Counted from the first letter of the stretch, positions 12,421-23,897 are shown. The stretch: 64,000 bases of DNA from Camelus bactrianus (GCF_048773025.1 NC_133557.1:3054001-3118000), one strand, 5' to 3'. The notes: a model not told the origin generated them from the letters alone. Program-made: numbers and translations.

Positions 12421-12839
12421 AACAAATGGGTCAGTGAGTGGCCAGTTTGCTAGGCTCAAGCCAGGCCAACCCAGAAAGGAGCCGGGAAGACCCAGCTTAG
12501 CCTCACTTTGGACCTCCTGTGTTTCACAGACTGTCAAAATCATGTACAACAGAATGCACTTCAAACTCCAAGCCACCTGAATCACACATAGGCCTTCACG
12601 TTGTAAACTCAATGTTGAGATAATGCTGGTAGTTTCCTCTTGTCTTAGAGGAAGACAAAGGGTCATCTCCTCGTGTTCTCTGAGCCCCAGCGATTTATGT
12701 TCTGTGTGATTTGCCACTTGTTGCATGGGTCTTATGAAATTAGGCATTTATCCATGTATTTCAGCATTTAAGAAGTAGTTTTATGAATGCCTACCATGTG
12801 CAAGGCCTTAAATGGCATCTTCTCATTGTAGCCTTTTGT
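12421..12839. other. No gene or repeat recognised
   Basis: A 141-codon minus-strand frame spans 12322-12747, but it overlaps the L2 at 12130-12420 and resembles no protein I know. Confidence 0.4.
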
Positions 12840-13280
12840 AACCACCTTCTGTGACATTTCAGCCCTCCCTTCTCAACATCCCTAATCCTCCTTCTCTGCT
12901 TTGTTTTTCTCACAAGTGCTTTCTATTTAAATTTTTTTTGGAGGGAGAGGTAATTAGGTTTAAGTATTTTATTTTATTTTAATGGAGGTACAGGGGTTTG
13001 AACCCAGGACCTTGTGCAGGCACTCTATCACTGAGTTATACCCTCCCTCTCACAAGTGCTTTTTATTCTGTAACCCAATATATATTATATTGATTTATAT
13101 TATTTATTATAATATCTATTTAATTTTATTTTAAGTTCTATGTCTTCCCCTACTAGGGAAAGTTTCTAGGTTTTAAGCTCCATGAGAGGGATAATTTTGA
13201 GGGGGAGATTTGCTATTGTTTTTCCAGGCCTGGCCCAAAGTGAGCATTTAATAAATAATGTCAACTGAATAAACAGATTT
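12840..13280 (+). mobile_element. L2 LINE 3' end, sense, split by a camelid SINE
   Basis: L2-like sequence occurs on both sides of the SINE, ending with 'ttttaagctccatgagaggg' and 'tttaataaataatgtcaact' at about 13170-13270. The resumption after the SINE repeats the last bases before it, which confirms insertion into an existing L2. Confidence 0.72.
12926..13047 (-). mobile_element. Camelid tRNA-derived SINE (Vic-1 type), antisense
   Basis: Reverse-complemented, it begins with GGGTATAACTCAGTGATAGA, continues to GGTCCTGGGTTCAAACCCC (the pol III B-box region), then CTGTACCTCCATTAAAATAA and CCTAATTACCTC, and ends in an A-rich tail. This fits the camelid SINE I know. The direct repeat TCTCACAAGTGCTTT at 12908-12922 and 13048-13062 is the target-site duplication, showing L1-driven insertion. 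The near-perfect duplication and low divergence suggest a fairly recent copy. It is the strongest taxonomic marker in the window. Confidence 0.93.
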
Positions 13281-13329
13281 CTCATGCTCAGAGTACAAGG
13301 GCTGAGATAAACCAGGCTACCATGTAAAA

Positions 13330-14050
13330 CTTAAACTTATCCCTTATTAGAGAAAACTCATTGAAGAACGTGTGTTCTGTACAGATGGTTTGTACAGAAG
13401 GGCTGGAGTTGGGCTGAAGGAACAGTTAGGAGGCCAATACATAATCCAAGCAAGAATTGACAAAGTAACTGAACTCAGACAGTGTCTGTGAGTGACGGGA
13501 AAGGGACAATTAAAAAATATTGAAGAAAGAGAATCGCAGGGCTTGGTGTTTAGATGTGAGATGTGGTGGGAAAAAGTGAAATCTACATCAAATCCCTAGT
13601 GACTTGGTTGGGCAACTGGGTGGATGATGATAAGTCTCACTGAGGTGGGGATACTGGAGAATGGTTGTTTGAAGGACAAGCATGGCGAGAGAATTTGTTG
13701 TCAGGTGTCACTGGGCCAACAGATGTTCACCAGAAGGTTGAGCATATGGCTCTGGGTCTAGGAGAGAAATTCAAGCTGGGGATAAAGATTAGAGAGCCAA
13801 ATTCCTAGGCTCTAAGGATGGTTTGCAGAATGACGAGAGGGGAGGGCCAAGGGGAACACCATCATTTAGGAAAAATGGAGAAAAAGAGGAGCTGCAAAGA
13901 GAACTAAGAGTGAGCAGAAGAGTAGGAGGAAACAAGTGGAGATTTTTCAAAGAGGGAGAAGCCAACAGCATCAGTTGGCAGGAAGATCTGAAGCAACACA
14001 GAGGATGAAAATTTTCCACTGGATTTGGCACGTGGCGGGCCAGGTGACCA
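13330..14050 (-). mobile_element. L2 LINE, antisense, long fragment
   Basis: The plus strand follows reverse-complement L2 over about 700 bp: 'cagttaggaggccaatacat', 'tgggcaactgggtggatgat', 'gaggggagggccaaggggaa', 'gagtaggaggaaacaagtgg' and 'ccactggatttggcacgtgg'. It abuts the sense L2 at 12840-13280, so two L2 copies lie back to back. Confidence 0.75.
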
Positions 14051-14279
14051 TATGGGCATTCTAGAAGGAAGACTGAAGACCTTTACTTGCATTCTCATCC
14101 TATCTCTCCATAGATGGGGCCACTGAGAAGTACCCCATTATGCTTAAATTTTTGCTTTTCTATTTTGCTTTTGCTTATTCTATTTGAGACCCCAGAGTTC
14201 TGTGCTGTGGATGATGGAAAGACTTTTATTTACTTAAAATCCAGGACTACTAAGATCTCCTTCAGGCCAAATACCCACA

Positions 14280-14475
14280 ATTCCTTTACTTTATTAACAA
14301 ACATGATGTGCTGGAAAGTTCTGGAATTGGGAACCAGAAACCCTGGGCCAATTGAGCTTAAGATCTGTGATGGCTAAAGGATGACCTTGAACAACACATA
14401 GATTTCTCTTTAGATTCAGTTTTCCCCATCTGTAAAATTATGGGGTTGGCCTCAATTGGTAACGTGGAATCATGT
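14280..14475 (+). mobile_element. MIR SINE, sense
   Basis: 'aggatgaccttgaacaacac' followed by 'cagttttccccatctgtaaa' and 'attatggggttggcctcaat' is typical MIR core and 3' sequence. Confidence 0.68.
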
Positions 14476-15119
14476 ATCAGAAGTAGTTGAGTGATCTTTT
14501 AACTTTAATATTTATGAATTAATGAAATCCATAGTAGATATTTATTGAAGATTTTCCGACTATCCAATTTCTATTCCGTTCCAATTATAATTTTGTTGTT
14601 GGATTCATCCCAGTTCCTCTCTATATTAGACACATAGAAACCTAAACAGTACATGAATCTCTCTAATTTGGTCCTAACTAAAGCAACAGAGTAGGTAAGA
14701 AGATGGAGCAAACTATAGACTCTACCTGTATCATAGGCTGCTGGCTGTTGTCAAGCTGCTAGTGATCTGTTTAAATCTAGTTGCAAAGAAGTAGGGCTAA
14801 AGCATTCTCATTGATTCTTAAATCTCCTATTAAACATACTTAACCCACATTAAGACAACATTCACCAAGAGTTCTGAAAACAAAACACAATAATAAAACC
14901 ACCAGTTTGTTGGTTTAACAGTAAGATTTCTCAAAGGTAGCTAAGAAAATTTGGTTATTTCTGTTACGTGTTTTCCCAGCATTTTGCAAACATGACTCAA
15001 AGGCCTATGAACTTCTTCCTCTTTGTCTCTTAAAGAAATGGAGCCAGTGAGAACTGAACCATGGTGGTATTGAAAATGTGGTCTTTGAAGTTCACGCATG
15101 TGACTGTAGTCAGCTTATC
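14476..15119. other. No gene or repeat recognised
   Basis: AT-rich, ordinary sequence. Confidence 0.4.
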
Positions 15120-15570
15120 TCCACTCCTTCCTACTAGCCTCCAAGGGCAGTGTGTACTTTCCTGCCTGCCTGACTGATATTGACCTTGACCGTGTATGTG
15201 TCTGGCTTAGGCCAATGGCATGTGGTTGAGAGACAGTGTCACTGCTGCTTGATATCTTTCTAACATCAGATGCTGTTGGCTCCTCCCTCTTTCAAATGGT
15301 GTCTGAGACAGAAGGAGACAGTGCATCTTTCTGCTTATGCTTTTGGAAGCTTTTTCTCCATCATGAGAAGGGCTTCTCCCTAGCAGCTGCCTCGTTATCA
15401 GCCTGAATTTCAAAATGAGATGCATGGACCAAAACTGTCCTAGTGAGTCTACAGATTCAGAATGGCCCCAGCTGACTTGTAGACCCTGGCACATAAGAAC
15501 AAATTATTGTTGTTTTAAATCACTGAATTCCACATTGGTGACCTATGCAGCATGACTGCGTCAGTGGTTA
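15120..15570 (+). mobile_element. MLT1-type (ERVL-MaLR) solo LTR, sense, fossil
   Basis: Sense MaLR LTR landmarks are present: a 'ggcttaggccaatggcatgt' block near 15200 and a 3' end near 15500-15560 with the 'ttgttgttttaaatcactga' polyadenylation-region phrase. The element is an ancient, non-functional LTR with no internal region next to it. Confidence 0.6.
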
Positions 15571-15801
15571 ACGGAAAGAGTATCATTTAGTATAACAACT
15601 TTTCTAGTAGATTCCATGTCCTTTGAGATCTCTGGTCTCTATTCAGGGCCTAATTGATTTGGGGCAGGAAATAAGACAGAGTTGTCCTGAGAGCAAATTT
15701 AGTTTACAATTTTGTACAACTCAGAAGTCAGTTTTACCAACCAGTTGACCATTTTTAATCAGAATCTAAGTTTAGTTCTAAAATTCTACTTAAGATTTCG
15801 A

Positions 15802-16012
15802 TTTTAAATCTCAACCAAAGGCAGTTTTGTCTCTTAGGGGTATCAGGCGATGTCTGGATACATTTTGATGGTCATGACTGAGGACGGGGCTGCTCCTGGC
15901 ATCGAGCAGGGAGAGGCCAGGGACGCTGCTGCACATCCTATGGTGTACGTCTCCTTACAACAAAGAATGATCCAGTCTCAAATGTCAACAGTGTCACTGC
16001 TGAGAAACCCTG
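15802..16012 (+). mobile_element. MER20 DNA transposon (hAT-Charlie MITE)
   Basis: Nearly full length (about 211 bp against the usual 219). It runs from a degraded 'tctcaacc' end through 'gcgatgtctggatacatttt', 'gccagggacgctgctgcaca' and 'acaacaaagaatgatccagt' to 'tgagaaaccctgg'. MER20 is a eutherian-age, non-autonomous element. Confidence 0.88.
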
Positions 16013-18035
16013 GCCTAACTCTGTATTTCATTCTCTCAGGACTTACCAGATTTTATCTTTGGGCAGCACAGCTTTGAAACTTAGGAACAAATAGGACAAC
16101 TTGACCAAGCATCAGATATCATTTCAGAGAGCCTCCTGAGAAGAGACTAGAGTTCTTCTGTTGTTTATTAGCCCACTGAAAACCGTAAAGCAAAAGTAAT
16201 CATCTGCTTCCTTTTTGTGATTTAAAAACCTTTCATCGGAATTTAGTGTCTCCTTTGTCACTAGCGCTTCAGGAAAATTCTGTGTCGTTCAGATACCAGA
16301 GGCTTTGTGACTTTGGTATTCATTTACTCTCTTATCCATTCAAATTATTCATGGTAGTACCTACCAGGCTCTTTCAGGATTTCTCATTGCCAAGATGTCA
16401 GGTTTAACTTTGTGTTTGCTTTGTTTGGATTCAAACTGAGTATATGGGAGTGCATGGAATCCACCTTTGTTTCAAAGCACCCCCACCGTGAAGAGAATCT
16501 TTCTCTTCACCCTGCACCCGTGAGCCCCATTCCTTCCTGTGCTAAGAGTTTGAAAGGAGGTAGAGGCTGCCCCTCATTAGAGGTATGAGATGCATTGTCT
16601 TACCCTCCCTTAGAGACAATCAGATACAACTGGGCAGGACTTTTAACTGGAATTTAGTAGATTTGGGCGATGGCTAGAGGTAGGTGCACACATTTTAGTG
16701 GTAGCATATTAGGCACAGGTTCACTTTACAGGTATATTTCTCAGTGTACTTTATGTGAGTATCAAATGCTTTGTTAGTAAGAGACATACCGGCAGAATCT
16801 GATACCACGAGGTGACTGATGAGGATATTTAAGCTGCAGGACAATGGTGACCCCAGGAGAGAGCGTATTACGGTGAACCTGACACTGCTGGGTAACAGGC
16901 TTTTCTCCAACTGAAACAGAAGGAGCTTTCCAGCAGATCTTCAGGCCCCGTTGGGTCCTCAAAAGTGTCTAACCTCCCACAGTAGGCTCTGGGAGAGGGC
17001 TTGCCCAGGGCAGGCTGTCCTCAGGAAAGCTCCCGCCTCATCCCTCTCTTTGCTTGACCCTTTTGAAGCCACAGTGAACAAGATCCAGTGAGCCAGCGTG
17101 TGGAGAGCCCAGGGCTGGAGCAGGAAGACAGCTCAGGGTCAGACCCACACCCGTGAAGGTGCGAGCGGCACACGAATGGCACACGTCCCTGGCCACCACG
17201 AAATGAAATGTCGATATCTCTTTGTTAATTTAATTTTGATGTTTTGGATTCAATCTCAGGATCTCCTTCAGAAAATGCTTTTTTTTTCCCCCCCTGTACC
17301 CAGACACAGAAAGAGTAGGAGGCAGCGAGCAGGAAAATGGTCTGATCCTTAAAGAGAAAACCAGCGCCAGATGGCCTCCTTTATGCCTTGTCATCAAATC
17401 CTTTCACAAACCACGTGAGAAGACTTAGTTCCTATTTCTCAGTTAGGAAAAACTGAGATTCCCAGAGGGTCACTAACTCTAATTCTACTTCAAGTTTTTC
17501 TTTCAAATTCATATTATTTGTCATTACCTACAAAAACCAGTGTGAATTCCCTTTTACAACCTCTTAATATTCAAAGAAAAAGATTCTTGTTATGGGAAAA
17601 ATCTGGAGGGAGGGAGCAGGGAACAGATATTCAGCCCCTTTGATGGAAGAGAGACATTGTATACAGTTTCAAATCACACGGAGAGGCAAGGAATCTTGTC
17701 TGAGGTTGCGAATTTGATTTTGAGGTCTCTGGGCATGGGAGCTGTGTCAGAGTCAGGATATCTGCCCAGGGACAGATTAGGACCAGGTGACTGCCAAGCT
17801 GTTCACTGTCCCCATCTGAGCCACCTGCTCCACTCACCAAATCACCGTGCAGCCTGAAGATCAGTGAGGCAAAGGTGACCTCGTGACCTCTGACTTTTGC
17901 CCTCTCTCTCCCGGGGCGTTTTGAAACCATATTGGTAGCAACCAGTAGCCACATGCTTCCAGGCACAAGTCATTTGAAGTAATAAAAGAAGAAGTGACTC
18001 TGGCCAGAGCCAGCCATTGAATTTTCAGAGTTTCA
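16013..18035. other. About 2 kb without recognised gene or repeat
   Basis: Both strands carry only short frames (up to 111 codons, at 17631-17966) without domains. The stretch may contain conserved non-coding DNA, but no clear motif cluster stands out. Confidence 0.4.
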
Positions 18036-18039
18036 ACTT

Positions 18040-18200
18040 TGTTTTAAGAAAACATGGTTTCGTCACAGGGTCCAATTGTGTACAGCAGCTACGTGTGTGG
18101 ACTCCAGAAACAAGTTGTTCAAACCTGGCTCTTTCTGTTTACTCACTGCATAACCATGGGGGTGTTACTTCCCCTCTGCAATGCCTCTGTCTCCTCGTCA
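18040..18200 (+). mobile_element. MIR SINE, sense
   Basis: 'gttcaaacctggctctttct', 'actcactgcataaccatggg' and 'ctgtctcctcgtcagtaaaa' follow MIR order. Confidence 0.68.
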
Positions 18201-18204
18201 GTAA

Positions 18205-18560
18205 AACAGACTCATTTATTCATTGCACCCACCTGTTCTGCTATGTACCACATCCTCGGTTCCACATGCCGGGGATGGAGCAGTGAGCAGAACTAACCAA
18301 GTTCTTTTGTTCTCTTGAAGGGACAGATGATAAACAGGTCTACTTGGAACACAATTTCCGAGAGTGCTAAATGCCACAAGGCTGAATAAAGCAGGATCAG
18401 GAATGGAGAGATGGGGGAGGAATGGCCATATTACAAGGGGTAGAGAGGGAAGGCTCTTGGAGGAGATAAAACACTGAGAAGACTAGAATAATGTGAAAGG
18501 GGTGAGCCATAAGGTTACCTAAGGCACGAGTATTCTAAGCAGAGGGAGCGGGAATGTTAA
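18205..18560 (-). mobile_element. L2 LINE fragment, antisense
   Basis: Reverse-complement L2 3' end: 'tcatttattcattgcaccca', 'ccggggatggagcagtgagc', 'gagtgctaaatgccacaagg' and 'gagtattctaagcagaggga'. Confidence 0.72.
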
Positions 18561-18649
18561 ACATACTCACAACTGTCCCCACCTTATTGGAGTGCTGTGG
18601 AATAATACGTATGAAATGAAACCACAGACTGTACCCTGTGAAGCTTAGC

Positions 18650-19030
18650 CTTGCGTGCATCACAGGATCTCAGAGATGAAAGAATGATAAAGTTCTATTC
18701 CAACCTTTCCCTTGCAATGTACATGTCTCCTACCATGGTCACAAAGCTTCAGCTTAAGTCCCTGTCAAGATGAGGAGCTCCTACCTCCTGCAGCAAGGCC
18801 TGGCCTCCGTGGTTGGGGGCTTTTCTTTGTGAGGAAGTGCATCTTTCCACTGAACTTACATCCCACGCTTGGGAACCACAAAAACCTACTTGCTGCCTCC
18901 TTCCCACGACAGCGCCTCCAACATTTGAAGTACTTTCATCTCAGCTCCATCCGTTCCTTCAACCATTCCTTATCTGTGTGCCTTCCATATTTCTCACAGT
19001 TCCATTTGATCGCTTCAAACACACTGCACA
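18650..19030 (-). mobile_element. L3/CR1-class LINE fragment, antisense
   Basis: On the plus strand, 'acgacagcgcctccaacatt', 'tgaagtactttcatctcagc' and 'ccgttccttcaaccattcct' followed by 'catttgatcgcttcaaacac' match the reverse complement of the L3/CR1 reverse-transcriptase 3' region. These elements were active before the placental radiation, so this is among the oldest fossils here. Confidence 0.62.
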
Positions 19031-19039
19031 ATATGCTCA

Positions 19040-20565
19040 GTCTCTGATGGATGGGGACAAAATGGTGAGCTCAGTGTTTGAGGCTGGAACTTTCCCACTC
19101 AGGAACTCCTTCCTCAAAGCACAGTCCGGAGATAAAGAGAAGAGTGTCTACTCTTCTCCATGGGAGCCTGCTCCTGCCTGCAGGCCTGTTCAGCCACAAC
19201 CCCAGCCTGCACCGATCTGAAATCTAGGGTGATGGTTAAAAGAATTCGTTGACTGACCCATGCTTCCAGTTTCCTGGAGACTGGGCTGGAGAGACAGGAG
19301 AAGGCAGGAGGTGTTGGGGGTCACGAAGAGGGGTGCTGGGTTCAGGACCGATGTTATTGCCACGTTACTAATTAAGCATTAGATCAACAGGATTAGAAGA
19401 GAGCCGATGAGTCAAAAATCCTAAATTCCATTTCCTGTGAGCCCGGCAGCTGGGTCCTGCTCCCCAGCCTTGGCTCAGCTTCCCTCTCTGCCAGCTGCCT
19501 CCTCAAACAAGCCCCCACTGCCAGGGTGAGAGGGTATACATGACTCAGCATTCACCCATCCCTGCGGCTAGCAAATAATTCCGAGGAGAAATCTGCCTGT
19601 TGGAAGACGACTCGGGCCCTGTTGTCTTTAGAGCTTACCTGCTTTGGCACTGATTCTCCTTGGCATGACTTCTTAAATGAGGGGAGGGTTTTAAAAGGGT
19701 GGAGCACAGGCCTGAATTTTAAGCAGAGCGTGCAATGGTGTAGTGAAGTTCTGTATTATCTTCTTCTGGTTAAATTATTGGACAAACAAGGACATTTGGG
19801 GTGGTAGGGAGAAACAGGAGATAACAGGAAACACAGGCACGTTTGATCTGTTTATACATTTGTTTCAGTTTTTATATTTAGAACAAAAACCTTAATTCTT
19901 AAATTGAATGTAGGAAGGGACAGTGCAAGAAAAATCGAGGCACCCACTCAGGCTGATCTAATAGTCACGGTGCAAACAGCCTCTAATCGCACCTTCACAG
20001 TGATTTATCGGCTCTCCTGGGCTGGCTTGATAAAGCAGCCGCCCCACCGATGTTCAGATGATGCCACTCCAGGACTCAATTTGCTGGAAGCTGCCGATTG
20101 GCTGAGTAATGGCTGGAAAATAATGAGCCAGTTTCTCATTGGTTGATCTGTTTGACTGACAGGCAGACCCGGCAAAGCCGTGAATGTGTGTGGGCCGGTC
20201 CATTCCAGGACACCAGGCGATCTGACCTTGAAGCTGTCCAAACTGGGCACATTGCCACTGGGGGATCCAGACGCTGTCAGCCACAAGAATTTGCAGACTT
20301 ATCCTACCTGACTCGAAGCTTTTGCTGTTGTGGAAAATGTGTCTGCAGAATTTTACTGCCTTCTGCAGTTTGCAGACATGATTTCTTTCTTTCTTTTTTT
20401 TTTAAACTCCGTGGAAGTGGGAAATTACTATTCATTGAGCCCCCCAGAGCCAGCCAAAACCCAGTTATTCCTCACATGCAAACTGGTGCATGGATGATTT
20501 CTTGATTATTATCATGAAGTGCCTGATAATCTCTGTCTCCTTTAAACCCCTAGAACCTCAACTGT
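19040..20565. other. Unique, repeat-free stretch
   Basis: No mobile element is visible over about 1.5 kb, unusual for this window. It contains a motif-dense sub-block at 19950-20160. Overlapping short frames (up to 120 codons, at 20143-20505) have no domain. Confidence 0.45.
19950..20160. promoter_or_regulatory. Candidate regulatory block with paired inverted CCAAT boxes
   Basis: ATTGG (inverted CCAAT) occurs at 20097-20101 and again at 20138-20142, a spacing of 41 bp or close to four helical turns. GATA-like 'cttgataaag' and 'tttatcgg' lie upstream near 20000-20035. No repeat family covers the block. The arrangement is typical of NF-Y-bound promoters or enhancers, but no transcript is evident. 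Confidence 0.35.
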
Positions 20566-20569
20566 CTCC

Positions 20570-20715
20570 TTCAACGGGTCTCAAACTTCACTGGGCTTGG
20601 AATTTTCGGGGCGCTCAGTTAAAATGCAGGTTCTTATTCAGCAGGTCTGGGGTGGAGTCTGGGGCTCTGCATCTCCCACAAGCTTTCAGAGGATCCACAT
20701 TTTTGTAGCAAGGGT
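20570..20715 (-). mobile_element. MER5-type hAT-Charlie MITE
   Basis: 'gtctcaaacttcactgggc', 'tcagcaggtctggggtggag' and 'ctctgcatctcccacaagc' follow MER5 read in the '...GGTCTGGGGTGG...' direction, here called minus. Confidence 0.6.
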
Positions 20716-20799
20716 GCATTTCCTTGACTATAGAAATGGCTGTCTGTGACCCTGCACATTTCTCCAGATGTATCCAAAGTTTCCCCAGGGCTTTTAAGC

Positions 20800-20984
20800 T
20801 CTCTGCCTTTTTACCCTCCCCAGCACCACTCACAGTGCTGTGTAAACAAGTAGTGCTAACAAATATTTGTAGAATAAAGAAAGTCCTGAATGGGAGAAAT
20901 CATGTATCTATGTTTCATCAACACAATGACTCAAGCAGGATTGTGCTCAATAGTTATTCATTGAATGAATGAATGAATGAATGA
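20800..20984 (+). repeat. L2/MIR-like 3' end and (GAAT)n run
   Basis: 'acagtgctgtgtaaacaagt' and 'gctaacaaatatttgtagaa' resemble the L2/MIR 3' signature. A GAAT tetranucleotide run follows at 20962-20984. Confidence 0.45.
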
Positions 20985-22865
20985 CCGGTCAGTATCAAGG
21001 AAGCTGGTGAGAGAATAAATAGAAAAGAGAAGACTAAATCTAAGAGATTTTTAAACTGTTTGCTTGAATCAAGCAGGTGGGGAAAGTACAGAAGCAAATT
21101 CAGGAAACATGGTACCTGGAATTAACACCCCAATTAGCACGTGGCATCTAATGCATATGTTGCTAGACCATTTCTGTTAGGAAGATTTTTCAAAGCATTT
21201 CCACTACCCCAACAGGCTTTTGAGTGAATTAGATGATCTGTTTGGGGTACTGCCGAGAGGTACTCAGCAGGGAGTAGGAAAGAGTACCATTTACTCTGGC
21301 AAAGCTCAGTGGGAAGGAAGTCTTGGGCTGCCTGAGAAACAGTTAATCCCTCAAGTAGTGGTTTTTTTGACTAATTCTTTTCAATGACCTTCACCTCCTC
21401 CTTTCCTTCCTCCTGATCACCCACCAACACTTACCCCAACACACTGACCAGTTTTTGACCTTGACCTGGAAACCTGACCCTCATTCTTGTATAGTTTCAT
21501 CTGCTGGGTGGTTCCATCAGTGTCTTTGCTCTACTGAGTAAAGAGGCTGCAGCTGCTCATTGAGAGGGGGACCCATTTCCTAGCACTGGGGAAGGAGAAC
21601 CATGGAGGGTGGAAGGGTGAGAGTTACAGAAAAAAGTTAGGTAGCCCAACAGGGAGGCCACTGCTCAAGACAGTTGCAGGAATTCTCCTCTTTAGACCTC
21701 AGAGGATGATGACTGGGTTCCCGCTCCGAATCAGTACACACTGTGGTTTTATAGCCCCACAAGCTTCCTCACCTGCCCTAAGTAGATCTCTCACCAGCCT
21801 GTGGTACCCACTTCCCTTTGCCTGTTCCAGAACCTTTGCCACTAGAACCAACCTTTGGGGTTTGGGATTAAATCAGACAGTGGCTTTGGAAGGCCGCTGC
21901 TAACTGTGCCTTTGACGTCCAGCCTCTGAGGGGAGGAGAGGGGAGATGTAGGCTTCCTTGGAGTCTTCCTATGTTGCTCTTCAGGCAAGCGGAGCCTGGG
22001 GTGTTTTCAGCCCCTCCAGCTGGATTTGGAGGTGGGGGAACATTGAGTCTAGATAAATTTCACTGATCTGAACCCTGAGCCTTGCTGAGCCAGAGTCATC
22101 TTGGCTGTTGGAATTTCACAGGGTTCAGGATCAAGGGGGAGTATCCAGCTGTCTCCAGGCCAGGCAGAGCAAGCCTGCAGCCTGGAGCTGCCTTCTGGAG
22201 GAGCAGAAAGGGACTGTGAAACCCTAGGGTCCTCTGCGCCTGCAGGTGTATCCGGGCGTGCCCCAGGCTGCACTTGTCTCGGGTTACTGCACCCAGCTTT
22301 CCAGCCAGCTCTGCAGTCTGACTAGCTTTGTTTGCTGCTGTGCCGTGTCCCCTCTGGCGCAGGTAGTGTTGATGCTCTGTGGGGTCCCGCAGAGGTGCAC
22401 TGGGCAGCCTCCTGTCTTCCTGCGTAGCTGAGAGCACCGCAGTGAGAGCTTGGGCCAGCTCTGGGCTGCCTGCCAACAGCCTCTTGCAGACTGCGTCACA
22501 GCACAGATCTCTGCTTGCAGGCAAAGGAAGAGTAAGACAGCAAAGCCAGGGACTTGAAATGTGTCTCTGGTGCTGCATCATCCCTCCTTCCGTGCCCCTC
22601 TGCTGTTTCATGTGGTTCCTCACTCCTTCTTCTTTCCTCCACCCTGCCCCCACTCCCACCCTTATCATGCTGCCATATTTGTGTCTTTCTGATGGCTCTC
22701 CATGCAAACAAAGTGACCCAGACCATCATGCACCCTGTCAGGACAGTGCTTTCTAGGGAGAGACAAGCTAGTTGACCTGATAACGTGTTAGGCATGTCAA
22801 TGGGTATCAGTGTGAAATAATGGAAAATCATCAATTTCCATCCAAAGACCTTACCTGCATGAAAC
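20985..22865. other. No gene recognised; GC-richer patch at 21.9-22.5 kb
   Basis: The longest frame in the window (203 codons, minus strand, 22096-22707) lies here, but it has no recognisable domain, and the local GC-richness makes a chance open frame likely. CpGs are present but not dense enough for an island. No repeat family was recognised. Confidence 0.45.
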
Positions 22866-22869
22866 CAGC

Positions 22870-22990
22870 AGGGTAACCTTTTGGCTCAAGTTCACCTTTT
22901 TGTGTCTTGAGTTCCCCGTCTGTGAAATAAAAACAAACAATTCTCTCTTCTCTGTTTTACAGGGTCTCATGAGTATCATGGGGAAAAATA
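22870..22990 (+). mobile_element. MIR SINE fragment, sense
   Basis: 'gagttccccgtctgtgaaat' and 'tctgttttacagggtctcat' match the MIR 3' half. Confidence 0.5.
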
Positions 22991-23004
22991 GCTTCAAAAA
23001 TTTT

Positions 23005-23150
23005 AATGTACAGGAGGTTACCTGGGGATCTTATTAAAATGAAGATCCTGATTCCAGAAGTCTGGGATGAGGGCTGAGACTCTGCATTTCAAACAAACCT
23101 CTGGGTTAATGGATGCTGCTGGTCTGGGGACCACTCTGAGAAGTGAGGGG
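23005..23150 (-). mobile_element. MER5-type hAT-Charlie MITE
   Basis: 'ggttacctggggatcttatt', 'gactctgcatttcaaacaaa' and 'tgctgctggtctggggacca' followed by 'ctctgagaag' fit MER5, read as minus. Confidence 0.75.
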
Positions 23151-23595
23151 CTAGTAAATAAGAGGATAATATGAACATCACAAAGCGTCAGGAAACTGCA
23201 ACATTTTAATGATTTTATGTATTTGTCCTTCTAAAAAGCACATTTTCATCTCTGAAAAAGGCTTCACATCTTTAATTCAAATCAATGTCATTATTTTCGG
23301 CATCTTAGGTAGCTACCAGAAACAAAATGTGAAGTCAAGAAGGGACTGATTATTATTTCCGTTGTCACTGAAGCTACCTCTTCCTTTCTTTTCCCTTTTC
23401 CTTTTCTTTTCCTCCTCACAGAGAGGGGAATGAATCTGGATTCAAATGCAGAATCTTACCTAAGCAGCCTATAGTCAGCAGGTGAACAAGGGTGTGCAGT
23501 CATTCCCCAGGCCAGATGATAGACAAAAGAGGAATTGATTGAAAGCCATTGTTTTCTCAAGAGAAAGAGTACATGTGTGCACCAAAAGGTACACA
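23151..23595. other. No gene or repeat recognised
   Basis: A pyrimidine-rich run (cttttcctttt type) lies at about 23384-23415; otherwise ordinary sequence. Confidence 0.4.
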
Positions 23596-23897
23596 CAGGT
23601 GGCCCCCCAATATCCACGGGTCCCACACACACAGACTCTATCAACCACAGATTGAAAATACTCAGGAAAAAAATACAGGAAGTTCCAAAAAGCAAAGCTT
23701 GAATTTGCAGTACATGAGAAATGCTATTTACATTGTATTAGGTATTATAAGTAATCTAGTGATAATTTAAAGTATATATGGGAGGATGTACACTGGTTAT
23801 ATGCAAATACTACACCATTTTATATAAGAGCATCCATGGATTTTGGTGTCCACAGGAGTCCTGGAATCAGTCTTCTGCGGATCCTGAGAGAGGACTG
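23596..23897 (+). mobile_element. MER2 (TcMar-Tigger) DNA transposon
   Basis: It runs from the terminal CAGGTGGCCCCCCAATATCC through 'ttccaaaaagcaaagcttga', 'gtattaggtattataagtaa' and 'atgcaaatactacaccattt' to 'gatcctgagagaggactg'. Both ends resemble the Tigger inverted repeats, and the length (302 bp) is close to complete MER2. Confidence 0.9.

Noticed and set aside
12322-12747. 141-codon minus-strand frame
   Set aside because: Partly antisense to an L2 3' end and without protein-like motifs.
12926-13047. tRNA gene
   Set aside because: The B-box-like segment belongs to a tRNA-derived SINE with an A-rich tail and target-site duplication; no cloverleaf is intact.
17361-17376. CTCF-like site in 'ccagcgccagatggcc'
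   Set aside because: Mismatches at several strong positions of the core.
21900-22500. CpG island
   Set aside because: GC is raised, but CpGs are too few and no promoter motifs cluster there.
22096-22707. 203-codon minus-strand open frame, longest in the window
   Set aside because: No domain, signal peptide, repeat structure or family resemblance. It sits in GC-richer DNA where long chance frames are common, and overlapping frames on both strands are equally open.
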